Of a stretch of 64,000 nucleotides of DNA, positions 17,453 through 26,430 are shown piece by piece. Numbering within the stretch: the first letter of the stretch is position 1; each line of letters begins with the position of its first letter. The notes beneath the pieces were generated by a model. That model was not told the origin of the DNA. It saw only the letters and a program-made list of their open reading frames with translations, and did not search any database. Source of the stretch: Gammaproteobacteria bacterium UBA7310 (lineage in GTDB: Bacteria; Pseudomonadota; Gammaproteobacteria; Pseudomonadales; Ketobacteraceae); assembly GCA_002471665.1 (NCBI GenBank), contig DKQK01000017.1, positions 80,887-144,886 of the forward strand, in the 5' to 3' direction. Made by a program: the position numbers and the translations under genes.

Positions 17453-18876
17453 GAGGCGTTCCCCTGCTGGCTTGCTGATGTGGTGCTGGTTTTATTTGTG
17501 AGCGTGCCTTTCATGTAGCAGTCAGCTTCATCCAGTTGATCAAAGCGGCCGTCCAGAAAACCTTCACAGTCGTCAAGCAAATCATCCAGCTCAACACTGA
17601 CGCCGGCAATGCCGGTGTGATCCGCCACCACGCTGAAGGGTTGTGTTAAATAGCGCTCCAGCTTACGAGCCCGTTGCACGACTTTGCGGTCTTGCGCCGA
17701 TAATTCCTCGATCCCAAGGATGGTGATGATGTCTTCCAGTTCCCGGTAGCGGGCCAGATGTTCTCTGACTGCCATGGCAACGGTATAGTGGCGTGCGCCC
17801 AGCATGTGCCGGTCGAGCATGCGGCTGCTGGATTTCAGTGGGTCAACGGAGGGATAAATACCTTTGGCAGCCTGTTGGCGGGACAGTATGACTTTGGTGT
17901 CCAGGTGATTCATGATGGCGCTCACCGCCGGGTCGGACATGTCATCTGCCGGTACATACACGGCCTGCACCGAGGTAATCGCGCCGTGCCGGGTTGAGAG
18001 AATCCGCTCTTCCAACGATGCCACTTCGGTAACCAGTGTGGGTTGGTAGCCCACCGTGGCCGGCATGCGACCCAACAGGCCGGAAATTTCACTGCCGGCC
18101 TGTACGAAACGGAACATATTGTCCATCAGGAACAACACTTCTGATTGCAACGAATCCCGCAGATACTCAGCGTAGGTGAGGGCGGTGTAACCCACATGAA
18201 AGCGCACACCGGGGGATTCATCCATTTGCCCGTACACCAGCAGTGCCTGGGGCAGTACGCCGGAATCCTTCATCTCATGCCACAGTTCGTGCCCTTCCCG
18301 CATGCGCTCGCCAACACCGGCAAACACGGATACCCCTTGATGCAGGGAACTGACCGCATGCATGAATTCCATCATCAGTACCGTTTTGCCTACTCCGGCA
18401 CCACCGAACAGCCCGGTTTTGCCCCCTTTTACGAACGGGCACAGCAGATCGATCACCTTGATGCCGGTGGTCAGAATTTCCTTGGCGGGTACGGTTTCGG
18501 TCAGCGCGGGTGGCTGCGCCAGAATATTGCGGTAGTCGCTGCTTGCGAAGGCGGGCATCTTGTCCAGAGGCTCACCAAAGACGTTGAGCATGCGTCCCAG
18601 GCAGTCGGGGGCCACCGGCACGTGCAGTGGTGCGCCGGTGTCGAACACCGGCATTCCGCGCGCCAGGCCCGCGGTGCTGTGCAGGGCGATGGCTCGGATA
18701 CGGCTGGGGTTAAGGTGCTGGAACACCTCCAGCAACACCGGTTCCCGGTGATCGCGTACCATCAGGGCCTGATTCAGCGGTGGCAGGTAGCGGGTACAGA
18801 TGTCCACCACCGGCCCATGCACGGCGTCGACTTGTCCTATCAGGGTGGTGGTGGCTGCGGGATCCTGTTCTGGCAT
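17449..18876 (-). CDS. atpD: N-type F1Fo ATPase, beta subunit
   Basis: Beta holds the catalytic sites. The 475-residue protein has the P loop GGAGVGKTVLMMEFM, the catalytic glutamate in FAGVGERMREGHELW, Walker B in VLFLMDNMFRFVQAGSEI, the conserved GRMPATVGYQPTL, and the C-terminal block IITILGIEELSAQD. It is the first gene of the operon, diagnostic of N-ATPases (beta and epsilon first, no delta). Two ATG codons lie in frame at 18882 and 18876; the second is preferred since AAGAG is 7 bases upstream of it and only 1 base from the first. Confidence 0.94.
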   Translation of the reverse strand: MPEQDPAATTTLIGQVDAVHGPVVDICTRYLPPLNQALMVRDHREPVLLEVFQHLNPSRIRAIALHSTAGLARGMPVFDTGAPLHVPVAPDCLGRMLNVFGEPLDKMPAFASSDYRNILAQPPALTETVPAKEILTTGIKVIDLLCPFVKGGKTGLFGGAGVGKTVLMMEFMHAVSSLHQGVSVFAGVGERMREGHELWHEMKDSGVLPQALLVYGQMDESPGVRFHVGYTALTYAEYLRDSLQSEVLFLMDNMFRFVQAGSEISGLLGRMPATVGYQPTLVTEVASLEERILSTRHGAITSVQAVYVPADDMSDPAVSAIMNHLDTKVILSRQQAAKGIYPSVDPLKSSSRMLDRHMLGARHYTVAMAVREHLARYRELEDIITILGIEELSAQDRKVVQRARKLERYLTQPFSVVADHTGIAGVSVELDDLLDDCEGFLDGRFDQLDEADCYMKGTLTNKTSTTSASQQGNAS

Positions 18877-18982
18877 GGCCATGCTCTTGGTTGTTAAGAG
18901 GTGGTTCAGCTCGAATCTAGAGTATTATCATCCATGGGTTTCTGATGTGTATCAAGGCCGGGATGATTAGATTGCAGGGTCT

Positions 18983-20989
18983 CTATTCAAACAGGTTTTT
19001 CAAATTGGCCAGATGGGCGTTGCCGATCTCCTGTTTTTCTTCCTTGGATTTACTGGAACCACGGCCTTCCCAGGCCAGATCATCCTGCGGCATCTCATCC
19101 AGAAAGCGGCTGGGGGTGGGTTCGAATTCTTCACCGTACTGTTTGCGTTTGGCGGTATAGGTCATGGTCAGTTCGCGCTTGGCACGGGTGATGCCCACAT
19201 ACATCAGGCGGCGTTCTTCCTCGATGTTGTCTTCCTCAATGCTGGAGCGGTGGGGCAGCAGCTCCTCTTCCATGCCCATCAGGAACACATAGGGAAATTC
19301 CAACCCCTTGGAGGCATGCAGGGTCATCAACTGGACCCGGTCGGAATCGTCCTCTTCTTTTTGTTGCTCCAGTATGTCCAGCAGAATCAGTTTGCCGATC
19401 ACGCTCTCCACGTCGTTTTCATCGTCGGCTTTTTCCAGCATACGCTCGATGGAGGCCACCAGTTGCCAGACGTTTTCCATGCGTTTCTCGGCCATCTTCG
19501 GGCTGGAGGATTGTTCCACCAACCAGTTTTCATAATCGATGTCGCGGATCATCTGTTTGATGGCCCCCACCGCATGGCCGCGCTGAATGTTTTCCCGGGT
19601 TTCTTCCACCCAATCGTGAAAGCGTTTCAGCATGGCGTATTGTTTGGCTTTCAGGGTTTCCGCCAGCCCCATTTCACAACTTACGGAAAACAGGCTGCGT
19701 TCCCGGCTTTGGGCGTATTGGCCGAGCTTCTCCAGGGTGGTGGGGCCCAGCTCCCGGCGCGGGGTGTTGACGATGCGCAAAAATGCGTTGTCGTCGTCGC
19801 TGTTCATGATCAGGCGTAAATACGCCATCACGTCTTTGATTTCGGCTTTGGAAAAGAAAGAGCTGCCACCGCTGACCTTGTAGGGAACCTGAAACTGCTG
19901 CAGTTTTAATTCAATGATGCGCGACTGATGATTGCCGCGATAGAGCACTGCAAAATCCTTAAACGGGCGTTTGCGCTGCATGTGTTGATTGAGAATATCC
20001 CCGGCAATTTTTTCCGCTTCATGATCTTCACTGCGGCAACGAATGACTCGAATCGGATCACCGAAACCGTGTTCACTCCACAGTTGTTTTTCAAACACAT
20101 GAGGATTGTTGGCGATCACCTGGTTGGCGCATTTCAGAATGCGGCCGGAGGAACGGTAATTCTGTTCCAGCTTGATTACTTTTAATGCCGGGTAGTCCTG
20201 TGCCAGTTGTGCCAGGTTTTCCGGGCGGGCACCACGCCAGGCGTAGATGGATTGATCATCGTCGCCCACCACGGTAAAGCGGGCACGTTTCCCCACCAGC
20301 AAGCGCACCAGCAGGTATTGTGAGGTGTTGGTGTCCTGGTATTCGTCTACCAGCATGTAGTAGATGCGATTGCGCCAGCGTTCCAGCACCTCCTCGTTGT
20401 CGCGCAGTAACAGCGTGGGCAACAGAATCAGATCATCAAAATCCACCGCATTGTAGGCCCGCAACATGCGGTCATACAGCGCATAGGTGTGGGCGGCGCG
20501 CATCTCATCTTCATCGTTGGCCCGCGAGATGGCCTCGGAGGGGGTGATCAGATCGTTCTTCCAGTTACTGATCTGGTGGCGGATAAAATCCACCTCGTCT
20601 GCCCCCACCTCCGACTCTTTGTGCAGTAGCTCGGTTAACAGGGTGCGGCTGTCCTGATCATCGAATATCGAGAAACCGTTTTTCAGGCCCAGGTGCTGCT
20701 GCTCCTTGCGGATGATGTTGAGGCCCAGGTTGTGAAAGGTGGATACGGTGAGGCCGCGGGCCAGCTTGCCTTTCACCAACTGACTCACCCGCTCTTTCAT
20801 TTCCCGGGAAGCCTTATTGGTAAAGGTAACGGCTACGATGCGGTGGGCCGGGATCTCACAATTTTCGATCAAATGAGCGATTTTGCGGGTGATCACACTG
20901 GTTTTGCCGGAGCCTGCGCCTGCCAGCACCAGCAAGGGGCCGTCAATGTAATGAACTGCTTCTGACTGGCGGGGATTCAACTTGCTCAC
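18983..20989 (-). CDS. rep: ATP-dependent DNA helicase Rep
   Basis: Rep is an SF1A 3'-5' helicase that clears proteins ahead of replication forks. The 668-residue length fits Rep rather than UvrD (about 720). Motifs in order: Q motif LNPRQSEAV, Walker A AGAGSGKTS (near residue 25), VTFTNKASREMKERV, Walker B LVDEYQDTN, VVGDDDQSIYAWRGA, LEQNYRSSG, and VQLMTLHASKGLEFPYVFLM. The C-terminus (DLAWEGRGSSKSKEEKQEIG) is flexible as in Rep. The gene stands alone, divergent from the SDR gene. Confidence 0.95.
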   Translation of the reverse strand: MSKLNPRQSEAVHYIDGPLLVLAGAGSGKTSVITRKIAHLIENCEIPAHRIVAVTFTNKASREMKERVSQLVKGKLARGLTVSTFHNLGLNIIRKEQQHLGLKNGFSIFDDQDSRTLLTELLHKESEVGADEVDFIRHQISNWKNDLITPSEAISRANDEDEMRAAHTYALYDRMLRAYNAVDFDDLILLPTLLLRDNEEVLERWRNRIYYMLVDEYQDTNTSQYLLVRLLVGKRARFTVVGDDDQSIYAWRGARPENLAQLAQDYPALKVIKLEQNYRSSGRILKCANQVIANNPHVFEKQLWSEHGFGDPIRVIRCRSEDHEAEKIAGDILNQHMQRKRPFKDFAVLYRGNHQSRIIELKLQQFQVPYKVSGGSSFFSKAEIKDVMAYLRLIMNSDDDNAFLRIVNTPRRELGPTTLEKLGQYAQSRERSLFSVSCEMGLAETLKAKQYAMLKRFHDWVEETRENIQRGHAVGAIKQMIRDIDYENWLVEQSSSPKMAEKRMENVWQLVASIERMLEKADDENDVESVIGKLILLDILEQQKEEDDSDRVQLMTLHASKGLEFPYVFLMGMEEELLPHRSSIEEDNIEEERRLMYVGITRAKRELTMTYTAKRKQYGEEFEPTPSRFLDEMPQDDLAWEGRGSSKSKEEKQEIGNAHLANLKNLFE

Positions 20990-21150
20990 GGACTGCGCTC
21001 GAATTGGGGTACATGGGAGTCACCGGGCAGCACATTTTACACGTAGAGTGTCACTTTTGGATACTAATCTGTCCGGCTGGTCAATTGGATTGGTTTGGGC
21101 TTTCACGTATGCTCGGATGCCATTCAAGCCAGAGAAATAAGGATTCAGCC

Positions 21151-21921
21151 ATGAATGATGTGAATTTCAGCCTTGCCGGCAAAGTGGTGCTGGTAACCGG
21201 TGCTTCCAGTGGATTTGGTCAGATGTTTGCGCCGTTTCTGGCCCGTCAGGGGGCCAAACTGGTGGTGGCTGCCCGCCGCCGGGACCCGTTGCTGGCGCTG
21301 GAGGAACAAATTGAAAATGACGGCGGGCGTTGCCTGGCGGTGACCATGGATGTGGCGGATCGGGCTTCCATCGTAGAAGCCTATGAGCAGGCGGAAGCGG
21401 CCTTCGGTTGTGTGGATGTGGTGGTGAACAATGCCGGCATCGGCCTCAGCAATCCGGTGCTGAAAATTACTGAAGACGAATGGGACAAGGTACTGGATAC
21501 CAACCTGAAAGGGGCCTTTCTGGTGGCCCAGGAGGGGGCCCGCCGCATGAATGCCCAGGGTAAGCACGGCTCCATTGTCAATATTGCCTCGGTGCTGGGG
21601 CTGCGGGTGGCCAGCCACCTGACTCACTACTGTGCCTCCAAGGCCGGGTTGGTGCAGATGACCAAGTCCATGGCCCTGGAGCTGGCGGATTACGGTATCC
21701 GGGTAAACGCCATCTGCCCGGGTTATATCCTCACCGATATTAATCGCGATTACTTTGATACCGAAGGCGGCAAACGCATGATTCAACGCATTCCCCAGAA
21801 AAAACTGGGCGCCATCGAAGACCTGCTGGGGCCTTTGTTGTTGTTGACGTCGGATGCCTCCCGTTACATGACCGGATCGGTGATCTCCGTGGACGGTGGT
21901 CATGCGGTGAGTAAGCTTTAG
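21151..21921 (+). CDS. SDR-family NAD(P)-dependent oxidoreductase
   Basis: A 256-residue classical short-chain dehydrogenase. Cofactor motif TGASSGFGQMF near residue 17, NNAGIG near 95, catalytic serine in NIASVLGLR, and the YCASK tetrad segment near 160. The ending MTGSVISVDGGHAV is standard for this class. ATG 21151 follows an AAGGA ribosome site; the frame is open further upstream without support. It lies 33 bases before an acyl-CoA dehydrogenase, which suggests a beta-oxidation or related lipid route, possibly a 3-hydroxyacyl-CoA step. The substrate is unknown. Confidence 0.88.
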   Translation: MNDVNFSLAGKVVLVTGASSGFGQMFAPFLARQGAKLVVAARRRDPLLALEEQIENDGGRCLAVTMDVADRASIVEAYEQAEAAFGCVDVVVNNAGIGLSNPVLKITEDEWDKVLDTNLKGAFLVAQEGARRMNAQGKHGSIVNIASVLGLRVASHLTHYCASKAGLVQMTKSMALELADYGIRVNAICPGYILTDINRDYFDTEGGKRMIQRIPQKKLGAIEDLLGPLLLLTSDASRYMTGSVISVDGGHAVSKL

Positions 21922-21954
21922 ATTTTTATATGATTGACTTTTACAGAGGATTCT

Positions 21955-23154
21955 ATGGATTTTACATTATCAGATGAGATTGAACGCACGCGTTTGCAGG
22001 TGCGTGAATTTGTGGAACAGGAAGTGCTGCCCCTGGAAACCGACGCGGCCAATTTTGATGACCATGAAAACCTGAAAGAAAGCGTGGTGGCGGCGGTGCG
22101 GGAAAAAGCCAAAGCGCAGGGGTTGTGGGGTTTTCAACTGCCGAAGGAGCGGGGCGGCCGTGATCTGGGTATTGTGGGCATGGCGGCGCTGTATGAAGAA
22201 GCCGCCCGTTCCCCCTTTGGCCCGGTGGCCTTCAATTGTGCGCCGCCGGATGACGGCAATATGATTGTGCTTAATAAAATTCTCAGCGAAGCCCAAAAAG
22301 ATCGCTGGCTGCAGCCCATTATCGACGGCAAGGTGCGATCGGCTTTTGCCATGACCGAGCCCGATGGTGGTTGTGGGTCCGACCCCAGCCTGACCTATAC
22401 CCGTGCCCAGCAGGTGGGCGACAAATGGATCATCAATGGCCGCAAGTGGTTCATCACCGGAGCGGAAGGGGCCCAGACCTTTATCCTGATTGCGAAAACC
22501 TCCGACGATGAACGCAAAGGCCTCACCGCTTTTCTGTTTGATAAGGATCAGCCCGGCTGGGAGATCGTACGCCGTATTCCCATTATGGGGCCGGAGGAAC
22601 ACGGTGGGCACTGTGAGTTGAAATTCGATGGTCTGGAAATACCCGATGAGAACCGTCTGTTGAATGTGGGTGACGGCCTGAAAGTGACCCAGATTCGCCT
22701 GGGTACCGCCCGCCTGACCCATTGTATGCGCTGGCTGGGGTTGGCCAAGCGTTGCATGGAAATCGCCGGTGGTTACGTGGAAAACCGCATGAGCTTCGGC
22801 ACCACCCTGTCCGGGCACGAAGGGGTGCAATGGATGATGGGGGATGTGGCCAAGGAGATACACATAGGGCGCCTGCTGACCATGAATGCGGCCTGGAAAC
22901 TGGATCAGGGGGATTTTGCCCGCAAGGAGATTTCCATCGCCAAAATCCAGGTGGCCGACACGCTGCACAAGGCAGCCGATACAGCCATACAATTGTGTGG
23001 TGCCCGTGGTTACTCTAAAGACACGATGATCGAGTGGATTTACCGTTATGCCCGGCAGGCCCGCCTGGTGGATGGGGCGTCGGAGATCCACAAGATGGTA
23101 TTGTCCAAGTACTATCTGGCAGAGAAGCACGATTTCTTCAAGTGGGGCGTATAA
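21955..23154 (+). CDS. Acyl-CoA dehydrogenase family protein
   Basis: A 399-residue FAD flavoenzyme that introduces the alpha-beta double bond in acyl-CoA. N-terminal helical domain to about residue 120, FAD/substrate segment FAMTEPDGGCGSDPSLTYTR, beta domain (GRKWFITGAEGAQTFILIAK), C-terminal helical domain with the closing QARLVDGASEIHKMVLSKYY. The VDGASEIHKM ending resembles the ACAD10/ACAD11-like branch, acting on long or hydroxylated chains, but that placement is tentative. ATG 21955 follows AGAGGA. It forms an apparent operon with the SDR before it and the unknown gene after it. Confidence 0.9.
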   Translation: MDFTLSDEIERTRLQVREFVEQEVLPLETDAANFDDHENLKESVVAAVREKAKAQGLWGFQLPKERGGRDLGIVGMAALYEEAARSPFGPVAFNCAPPDDGNMIVLNKILSEAQKDRWLQPIIDGKVRSAFAMTEPDGGCGSDPSLTYTRAQQVGDKWIINGRKWFITGAEGAQTFILIAKTSDDERKGLTAFLFDKDQPGWEIVRRIPIMGPEEHGGHCELKFDGLEIPDENRLLNVGDGLKVTQIRLGTARLTHCMRWLGLAKRCMEIAGGYVENRMSFGTTLSGHEGVQWMMGDVAKEIHIGRLLTMNAAWKLDQGDFARKEISIAKIQVADTLHKAADTAIQLCGARGYSKDTMIEWIYRYARQARLVDGASEIHKMVLSKYYLAEKHDFFKWGV

Positions 23155-23201
23155 CGTCACCCTAAACACAATAAGAAGCAATACAAAGCAGGGGATTTAC
23201 C

Positions 23202-23891
23202 ATGCCAACCAAATACTATCTGGCATTTGCCTCCTCCAGGGATCTGGAAGGCGCGGCCATCGAGCTGCTGCGGCGTCATGAAAACGGGGTAAAGGACAGC
23301 CATATCCCCCTAATGGAAAGCACGATGGACTATTTCATACCGGAAATGCTGGATGCCTTTCTGGTGCGCACGGTGGATGCCATCGGGCTCAGCAGTATGC
23401 CCACCAAGGTGGTGCATTCCACCGCCGATGTGATTGGGAAAACAGCGAAAATGCTGGTGCCCCATTTGTTGAAAAAGCGCAGCAATAAAGAACTGGAGCC
23501 GATGATTGGATTTGTCGATGAAATCTATATTCGCCCTGAGCAGGCGGATAATGGCCTGGCCAGCACCGGTTGCGAAATCGATCAGGCCACTTACGAGCGT
23601 ATGAAACGCGTGGTGGCAGGGATTCAGGCCGGCGAGGTGCAGGCCAATCGTGCGGAATTGTCCGAGCTTATGAGCCTGACGGTGGATATCATGCTGGAAG
23701 GCTTCATGAAACGGGCCATCAACTTGCTGAAGCACGGGTTTGTGGTGCGTAAGATCGCTGACGGTGCCATTGCCACCTGCCAGGCCGCCGGGCATGGGGT
23801 GGTCAATAAAGTGTTCAAAAAGCTGGACGATGAGCAGATGCTGCATCTGGCCAACTATTTCGACACGCTGATTCTCTCGGCGCAGCGCTGA
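23202..23891 (+). CDS. Conserved hypothetical protein linked to the acyl-CoA dehydrogenase
   Basis: Not recognised. The 229-residue product is soluble with no signal peptide or membrane segment, and mostly helical by composition. Notable stretches are the N-terminal KYYLAFASSRDLEGAAIELL, a basic HLLKKRSNKELEP, and a helical C-terminal half (LTVDIMLEGFMKRAINLLKH). Cysteines occur only at two places. The ATG at 23202 follows GGGGATTTACC. It is 47 bases behind the dehydrogenase on the same strand, so it may act with that enzyme, but nothing in the sequence gives a reaction. Confidence 0.75.
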   Translation: MPTKYYLAFASSRDLEGAAIELLRRHENGVKDSHIPLMESTMDYFIPEMLDAFLVRTVDAIGLSSMPTKVVHSTADVIGKTAKMLVPHLLKKRSNKELEPMIGFVDEIYIRPEQADNGLASTGCEIDQATYERMKRVVAGIQAGEVQANRAELSELMSLTVDIMLEGFMKRAINLLKHGFVVRKIADGAIATCQAAGHGVVNKVFKKLDDEQMLHLANYFDTLILSAQR

Positions 23892-23922
23892 GGGGCCGGT
23901 GAGGGGCCGGTGAGAGGCCGGT
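23890..23922 (+). repeat. Three tandem 11-bp repeats
   Basis: GAGGGGCCGGT occurs at 23890-23900 and 23901-23911 and as GAGAGGCCGGT at 23912-23922, starting in the stop codon of the preceding gene. It may be replication slippage; three near-identical GC-rich units would be prone to length change. Confidence 0.85.
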
Positions 23923-23999
23923 AAGCCGTCAGCGGCGTTTGGCAAGCGCCTTACCCCGGGCTAGAATGGCGCCATTCCAGCCCAGGTAATGATGATGCC

Positions 24000-24734
24000 A
24001 TGAGTGACAAGCCCGCCCAGGACAACCTGTTCGCCAAACCCCTGCCCCATCTGGTGGATTTCGCCTTCGATGAGCAGGTGGCCAGCGTTTTTCCCGATAT
24101 GATCCGGCGTTCGGTGCCCGGTTACGAAACGGTGATTGCCATGCTTGGGGTGTTTGCCAGTTCATTGGTGACCCCGGGTTCCCGTGTCTATGATCTGGGC
24201 TGCTCCCAGGGGGCGGTGACGCTGGCCCTGCGCCGCCATATCCGGGAGGCGGACGTAACCCTGGTGGCAGTGGATAACGCTGCCCCCATGATAGAACGTT
24301 GCCGCAGTAATGTGGCGGCGGACCTGTCTCCCAGTCGGGTGGAGCTGCGCTGTGAGGATATCCAGGATACCCCCATCCACAATGCCTCCCTGGTGGCCCT
24401 GAACTATACCTTGCAGTTCGTTCCCCTGGACCAGCGTCTGGGGCTGATCCAGCGCTTGTACAGCGGAATGAATCCGGGAGCGGGCCTGATTCTGTCGGAA
24501 AAAATCGCCTTGCCGGAAGGGGAGCAGCAGCCGTTCACCCACTGGCATCATGAGTTCAAGCGCTTGAACGGTTACAGCGACCTGGAGATCAGTCAGAAGC
24601 GCCAGGCCATTGAGAACGTGTTGATCCCGGAAACCGCTGCCGCCCATCGTGAGCGATTGCTGCAGGCGGGATTTCGCCAGGTGAGTTGCTGGTTTCAGTG
24701 TTTTAATTTTGCCTCGTTTATAGCCCTAAAGTAA
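24000..24734 (+). CDS. cmoA: Carboxy-S-adenosyl-L-methionine synthase CmoA
   Basis: CmoA converts S-adenosylmethionine and prephenate into carboxy-SAM, the donor for wobble-uridine modification (cmo5U34) in tRNA. The 244 residues match the E. coli length (247). Markers: DNLFAKPLPHLVDFAFDEQV at the N-terminus, SAM motif VYDLGCSQGAVTLALRRHI, LVAVDNAAPMIERC, and SLVALNYTLQFVPLDQRLGL. Followed 22 bases later by cmoB, the usual pair. Confidence 0.95.
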   Translation: MSDKPAQDNLFAKPLPHLVDFAFDEQVASVFPDMIRRSVPGYETVIAMLGVFASSLVTPGSRVYDLGCSQGAVTLALRRHIREADVTLVAVDNAAPMIERCRSNVAADLSPSRVELRCEDIQDTPIHNASLVALNYTLQFVPLDQRLGLIQRLYSGMNPGAGLILSEKIALPEGEQQPFTHWHHEFKRLNGYSDLEISQKRQAIENVLIPETAAAHRERLLQAGFRQVSCWFQCFNFASFIALK

Positions 24735-24756
24735 CCAACCCTGATTGATGCAGTGA

Positions 24757-25725
24757 ATGATGGATTTTACCGCCTTCTATGAGCACGCCGGGCAGACCGC
24801 GCTGGCGCCTTACCTTGACGCAATACGGGCCCGATTGCAGCAGTGGCAGCCGCAAACCCATGGGGATTTCGCCCGTTGGCAGCAGTGTGTAGAGAGCTTG
24901 CCCCGGGTGGCCGTGTCCTCCCTGGCGCTGGATCAGGCGGCCGTGGGGGTGGGCCAACCTGGGGATTGTACCGAGCCTGAGCGGGAGCAGATTGAAACCG
25001 CCCTGCGCGGATTGCACCCCTGGCGCAAGGGCCCTTTTGATGTGTGCGGCGTGCACATTGATACCGAGTGGCGCTCGGACTGGAAATGGGATCGGCTGGC
25101 GCCCCATGTGGACTCTCTTCAGGGGCGTACCGTGCTTGATATAGGCTGCGGCAGCGGTTATCACCTGTGGCGCATGTTGGGGGCGGGAGCTCGCCTGGCC
25201 ATCGGGGTGGACCCATCGTTGTTGTTTCACATGCAGTTTCGCGCTATTGAGCATTTTACCGGTCCGCAAGCGCTGCATCATCTGCCCTTGGGGATTGAAG
25301 ATCTGCCGCCCGCCATGGGTGCCTTCGACACCGTCTTCTCCATGGGCGTGCTGTATCATCGCCGTTCGCCCTTTGATCACCTGATTGAACTGCGGGAGCT
25401 GCTGCGCCCCGGGGGGCAACTGGTGTTGGAAACCCTGGTGATTGAAGGTGAATTGGGGCAGGTACTGGTACCGGATGGCCGCTATGCCCGGATGGGGAAC
25501 GTCTGGTTTCTACCCTCCGTGGCTACCCTCGTACAGTGGCTGCAGAAGGTGCGCTTCAAGAATGTGCGCTGCGTGGATGTCACCGCCACCACGGTGCAGG
25601 AACAGCGGCCTACGGACTGGATGAGGTTTCAATCACTGCCGGATTTTCTCGACCCTGTCCATCCCGAGCGCACCATCGAAGGGTACCCGGGGCCCCGGCG
25701 TGCCATCATTCTGGCGCAACGCTAA
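24757..25725 (+). CDS. cmoB: tRNA U34 carboxymethyltransferase CmoB
   Basis: CmoB transfers the carboxymethyl group from carboxy-SAM to 5-hydroxyuridine at tRNA position 34. The 322 residues match the family (323 in E. coli). Markers: KGPFDVCGVHIDTEWRSDWK, SAM motif VLDIGCGSGYHLWRML, GVDPSLLFHMQF, FSMGVLYHRRSPFDHL, and the C-terminal DWMRFQSLPDFLDP. Two ATG codons in a row (24757, 24760) are both possible starts. The stop overlaps a small convergent gene by 4 bases. Confidence 0.95.
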   Translation: MMDFTAFYEHAGQTALAPYLDAIRARLQQWQPQTHGDFARWQQCVESLPRVAVSSLALDQAAVGVGQPGDCTEPEREQIETALRGLHPWRKGPFDVCGVHIDTEWRSDWKWDRLAPHVDSLQGRTVLDIGCGSGYHLWRMLGAGARLAIGVDPSLLFHMQFRAIEHFTGPQALHHLPLGIEDLPPAMGAFDTVFSMGVLYHRRSPFDHLIELRELLRPGGQLVLETLVIEGELGQVLVPDGRYARMGNVWFLPSVATLVQWLQKVRFKNVRCVDVTATTVQEQRPTDWMRFQSLPDFLDPVHPERTIEGYPGPRRAIILAQR

Positions 25726-25979
25726 CGACTGTCCAGGCCAGGGTGCCGATCCTCGCTTTCCAGTTTGGTCAGCAGGCGGGTCAGCTTGCTGTGTTCCGTA
25801 CTGCTTTGTCCGGAGTGAATGTAGTGTTCCACCTGATCATACAGCTGCTCCAGCAGCTTCAACCGATAATCGTGATTTAACAAGCACTTGGCTACATGGT
25901 GGGGGTCTTCCCCCTGTTCCCGCATGCGGCCGGCTTCGGCCAGGGCGGAGGCCAGTTCTTCTTTGCTCGGGCGGCCCAT
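25722..25979 (-). CDS. Small conserved hypothetical protein
   Basis: An 85-residue soluble protein (MGRPSKEELASALAEAGRMR) with a Gly-Arg-Pro-Ser opening, a central LLNHDYRLKLLEQLYDQVEH helix, and no membrane segment. I recall similar small proteins in other gammaproteobacteria but no function. Coding is supported by good amino-acid composition and a clean end against cmoB; the AGGTGAATT before the ATG is a fair ribosome site. Confidence 0.65.
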   Translation of the reverse strand: MGRPSKEELASALAEAGRMREQGEDPHHVAKCLLNHDYRLKLLEQLYDQVEHYIHSGQSSTEHSKLTRLLTKLESEDRHPGLDSR

Positions 25980-26028
25980 AATTCACCTCATTGATGTGTT
26001 CCTGCTAACCAGTTTAGCACCGAATTCC

Positions 26029-26056
26029 TTGACTAATGCGCCCTGATCCATAGACT
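26029..26056 (+). promoter_or_regulatory. Sigma-70 promoter driving the cobalamin riboswitch
   Basis: TTGACT (26029-26034) and TAGACT (26051-26056) are 16 bases apart and place the start near 26063, right at the 5' end of the riboswitch. Confidence 0.6.
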
Positions 26057-26064
26057 AGGCCGCC

Positions 26065-26245
26065 GATGGTTCCTGCGAAGGATTAAATGGGAACGCGGTG
26101 AAACACACCTGTCATGGCACAGGTTGTTGAGTCCGCGGCTGTTCCCGCAACTGTAAGCGAAGAGCGTTTTTCAACCACGGCCACTGGGCAACTGGGAAGG
26201 CCGAAAAGCGCAATGACACGTGAGCCAGGAGACCTGCCATCACAC
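26065..26245 (+). ncRNA. Cobalamin (B12) riboswitch
   Basis: The conserved landmarks are present in order: GGTTCC near 26068, GGGAACGCGGTGAAACAC at 26089-26106, the core GCTGTTCCCGCAACTGTAAG around 26140, and the B12 box GAGCCAGGAGACCTGCC at 26222-26238. It binds adenosyl- or methylcobalamin and represses the downstream btuB-type receptor. About 185 bases of leader follow before the btuB ATG; I found no clear terminator there, so control at translation initiation is more likely. Confidence 0.93.
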
Positions 26246-26430
26246 GGATTGACCCGGCATTGGGTGAATTCGTGCTCGTCACCTACCAGTAACGGGTTTT
26301 TATTGGTGCGGCTACCGTCACGGTGACGATACCCATACGTGGTTACCGAAGACGGATCCCTTTTCTTTCCGGGCCTCTCCCTTTGGTGCGCGCGTATTCC
26401 TTCATAGTGTTGTTATAGCAGGGGTATTGC

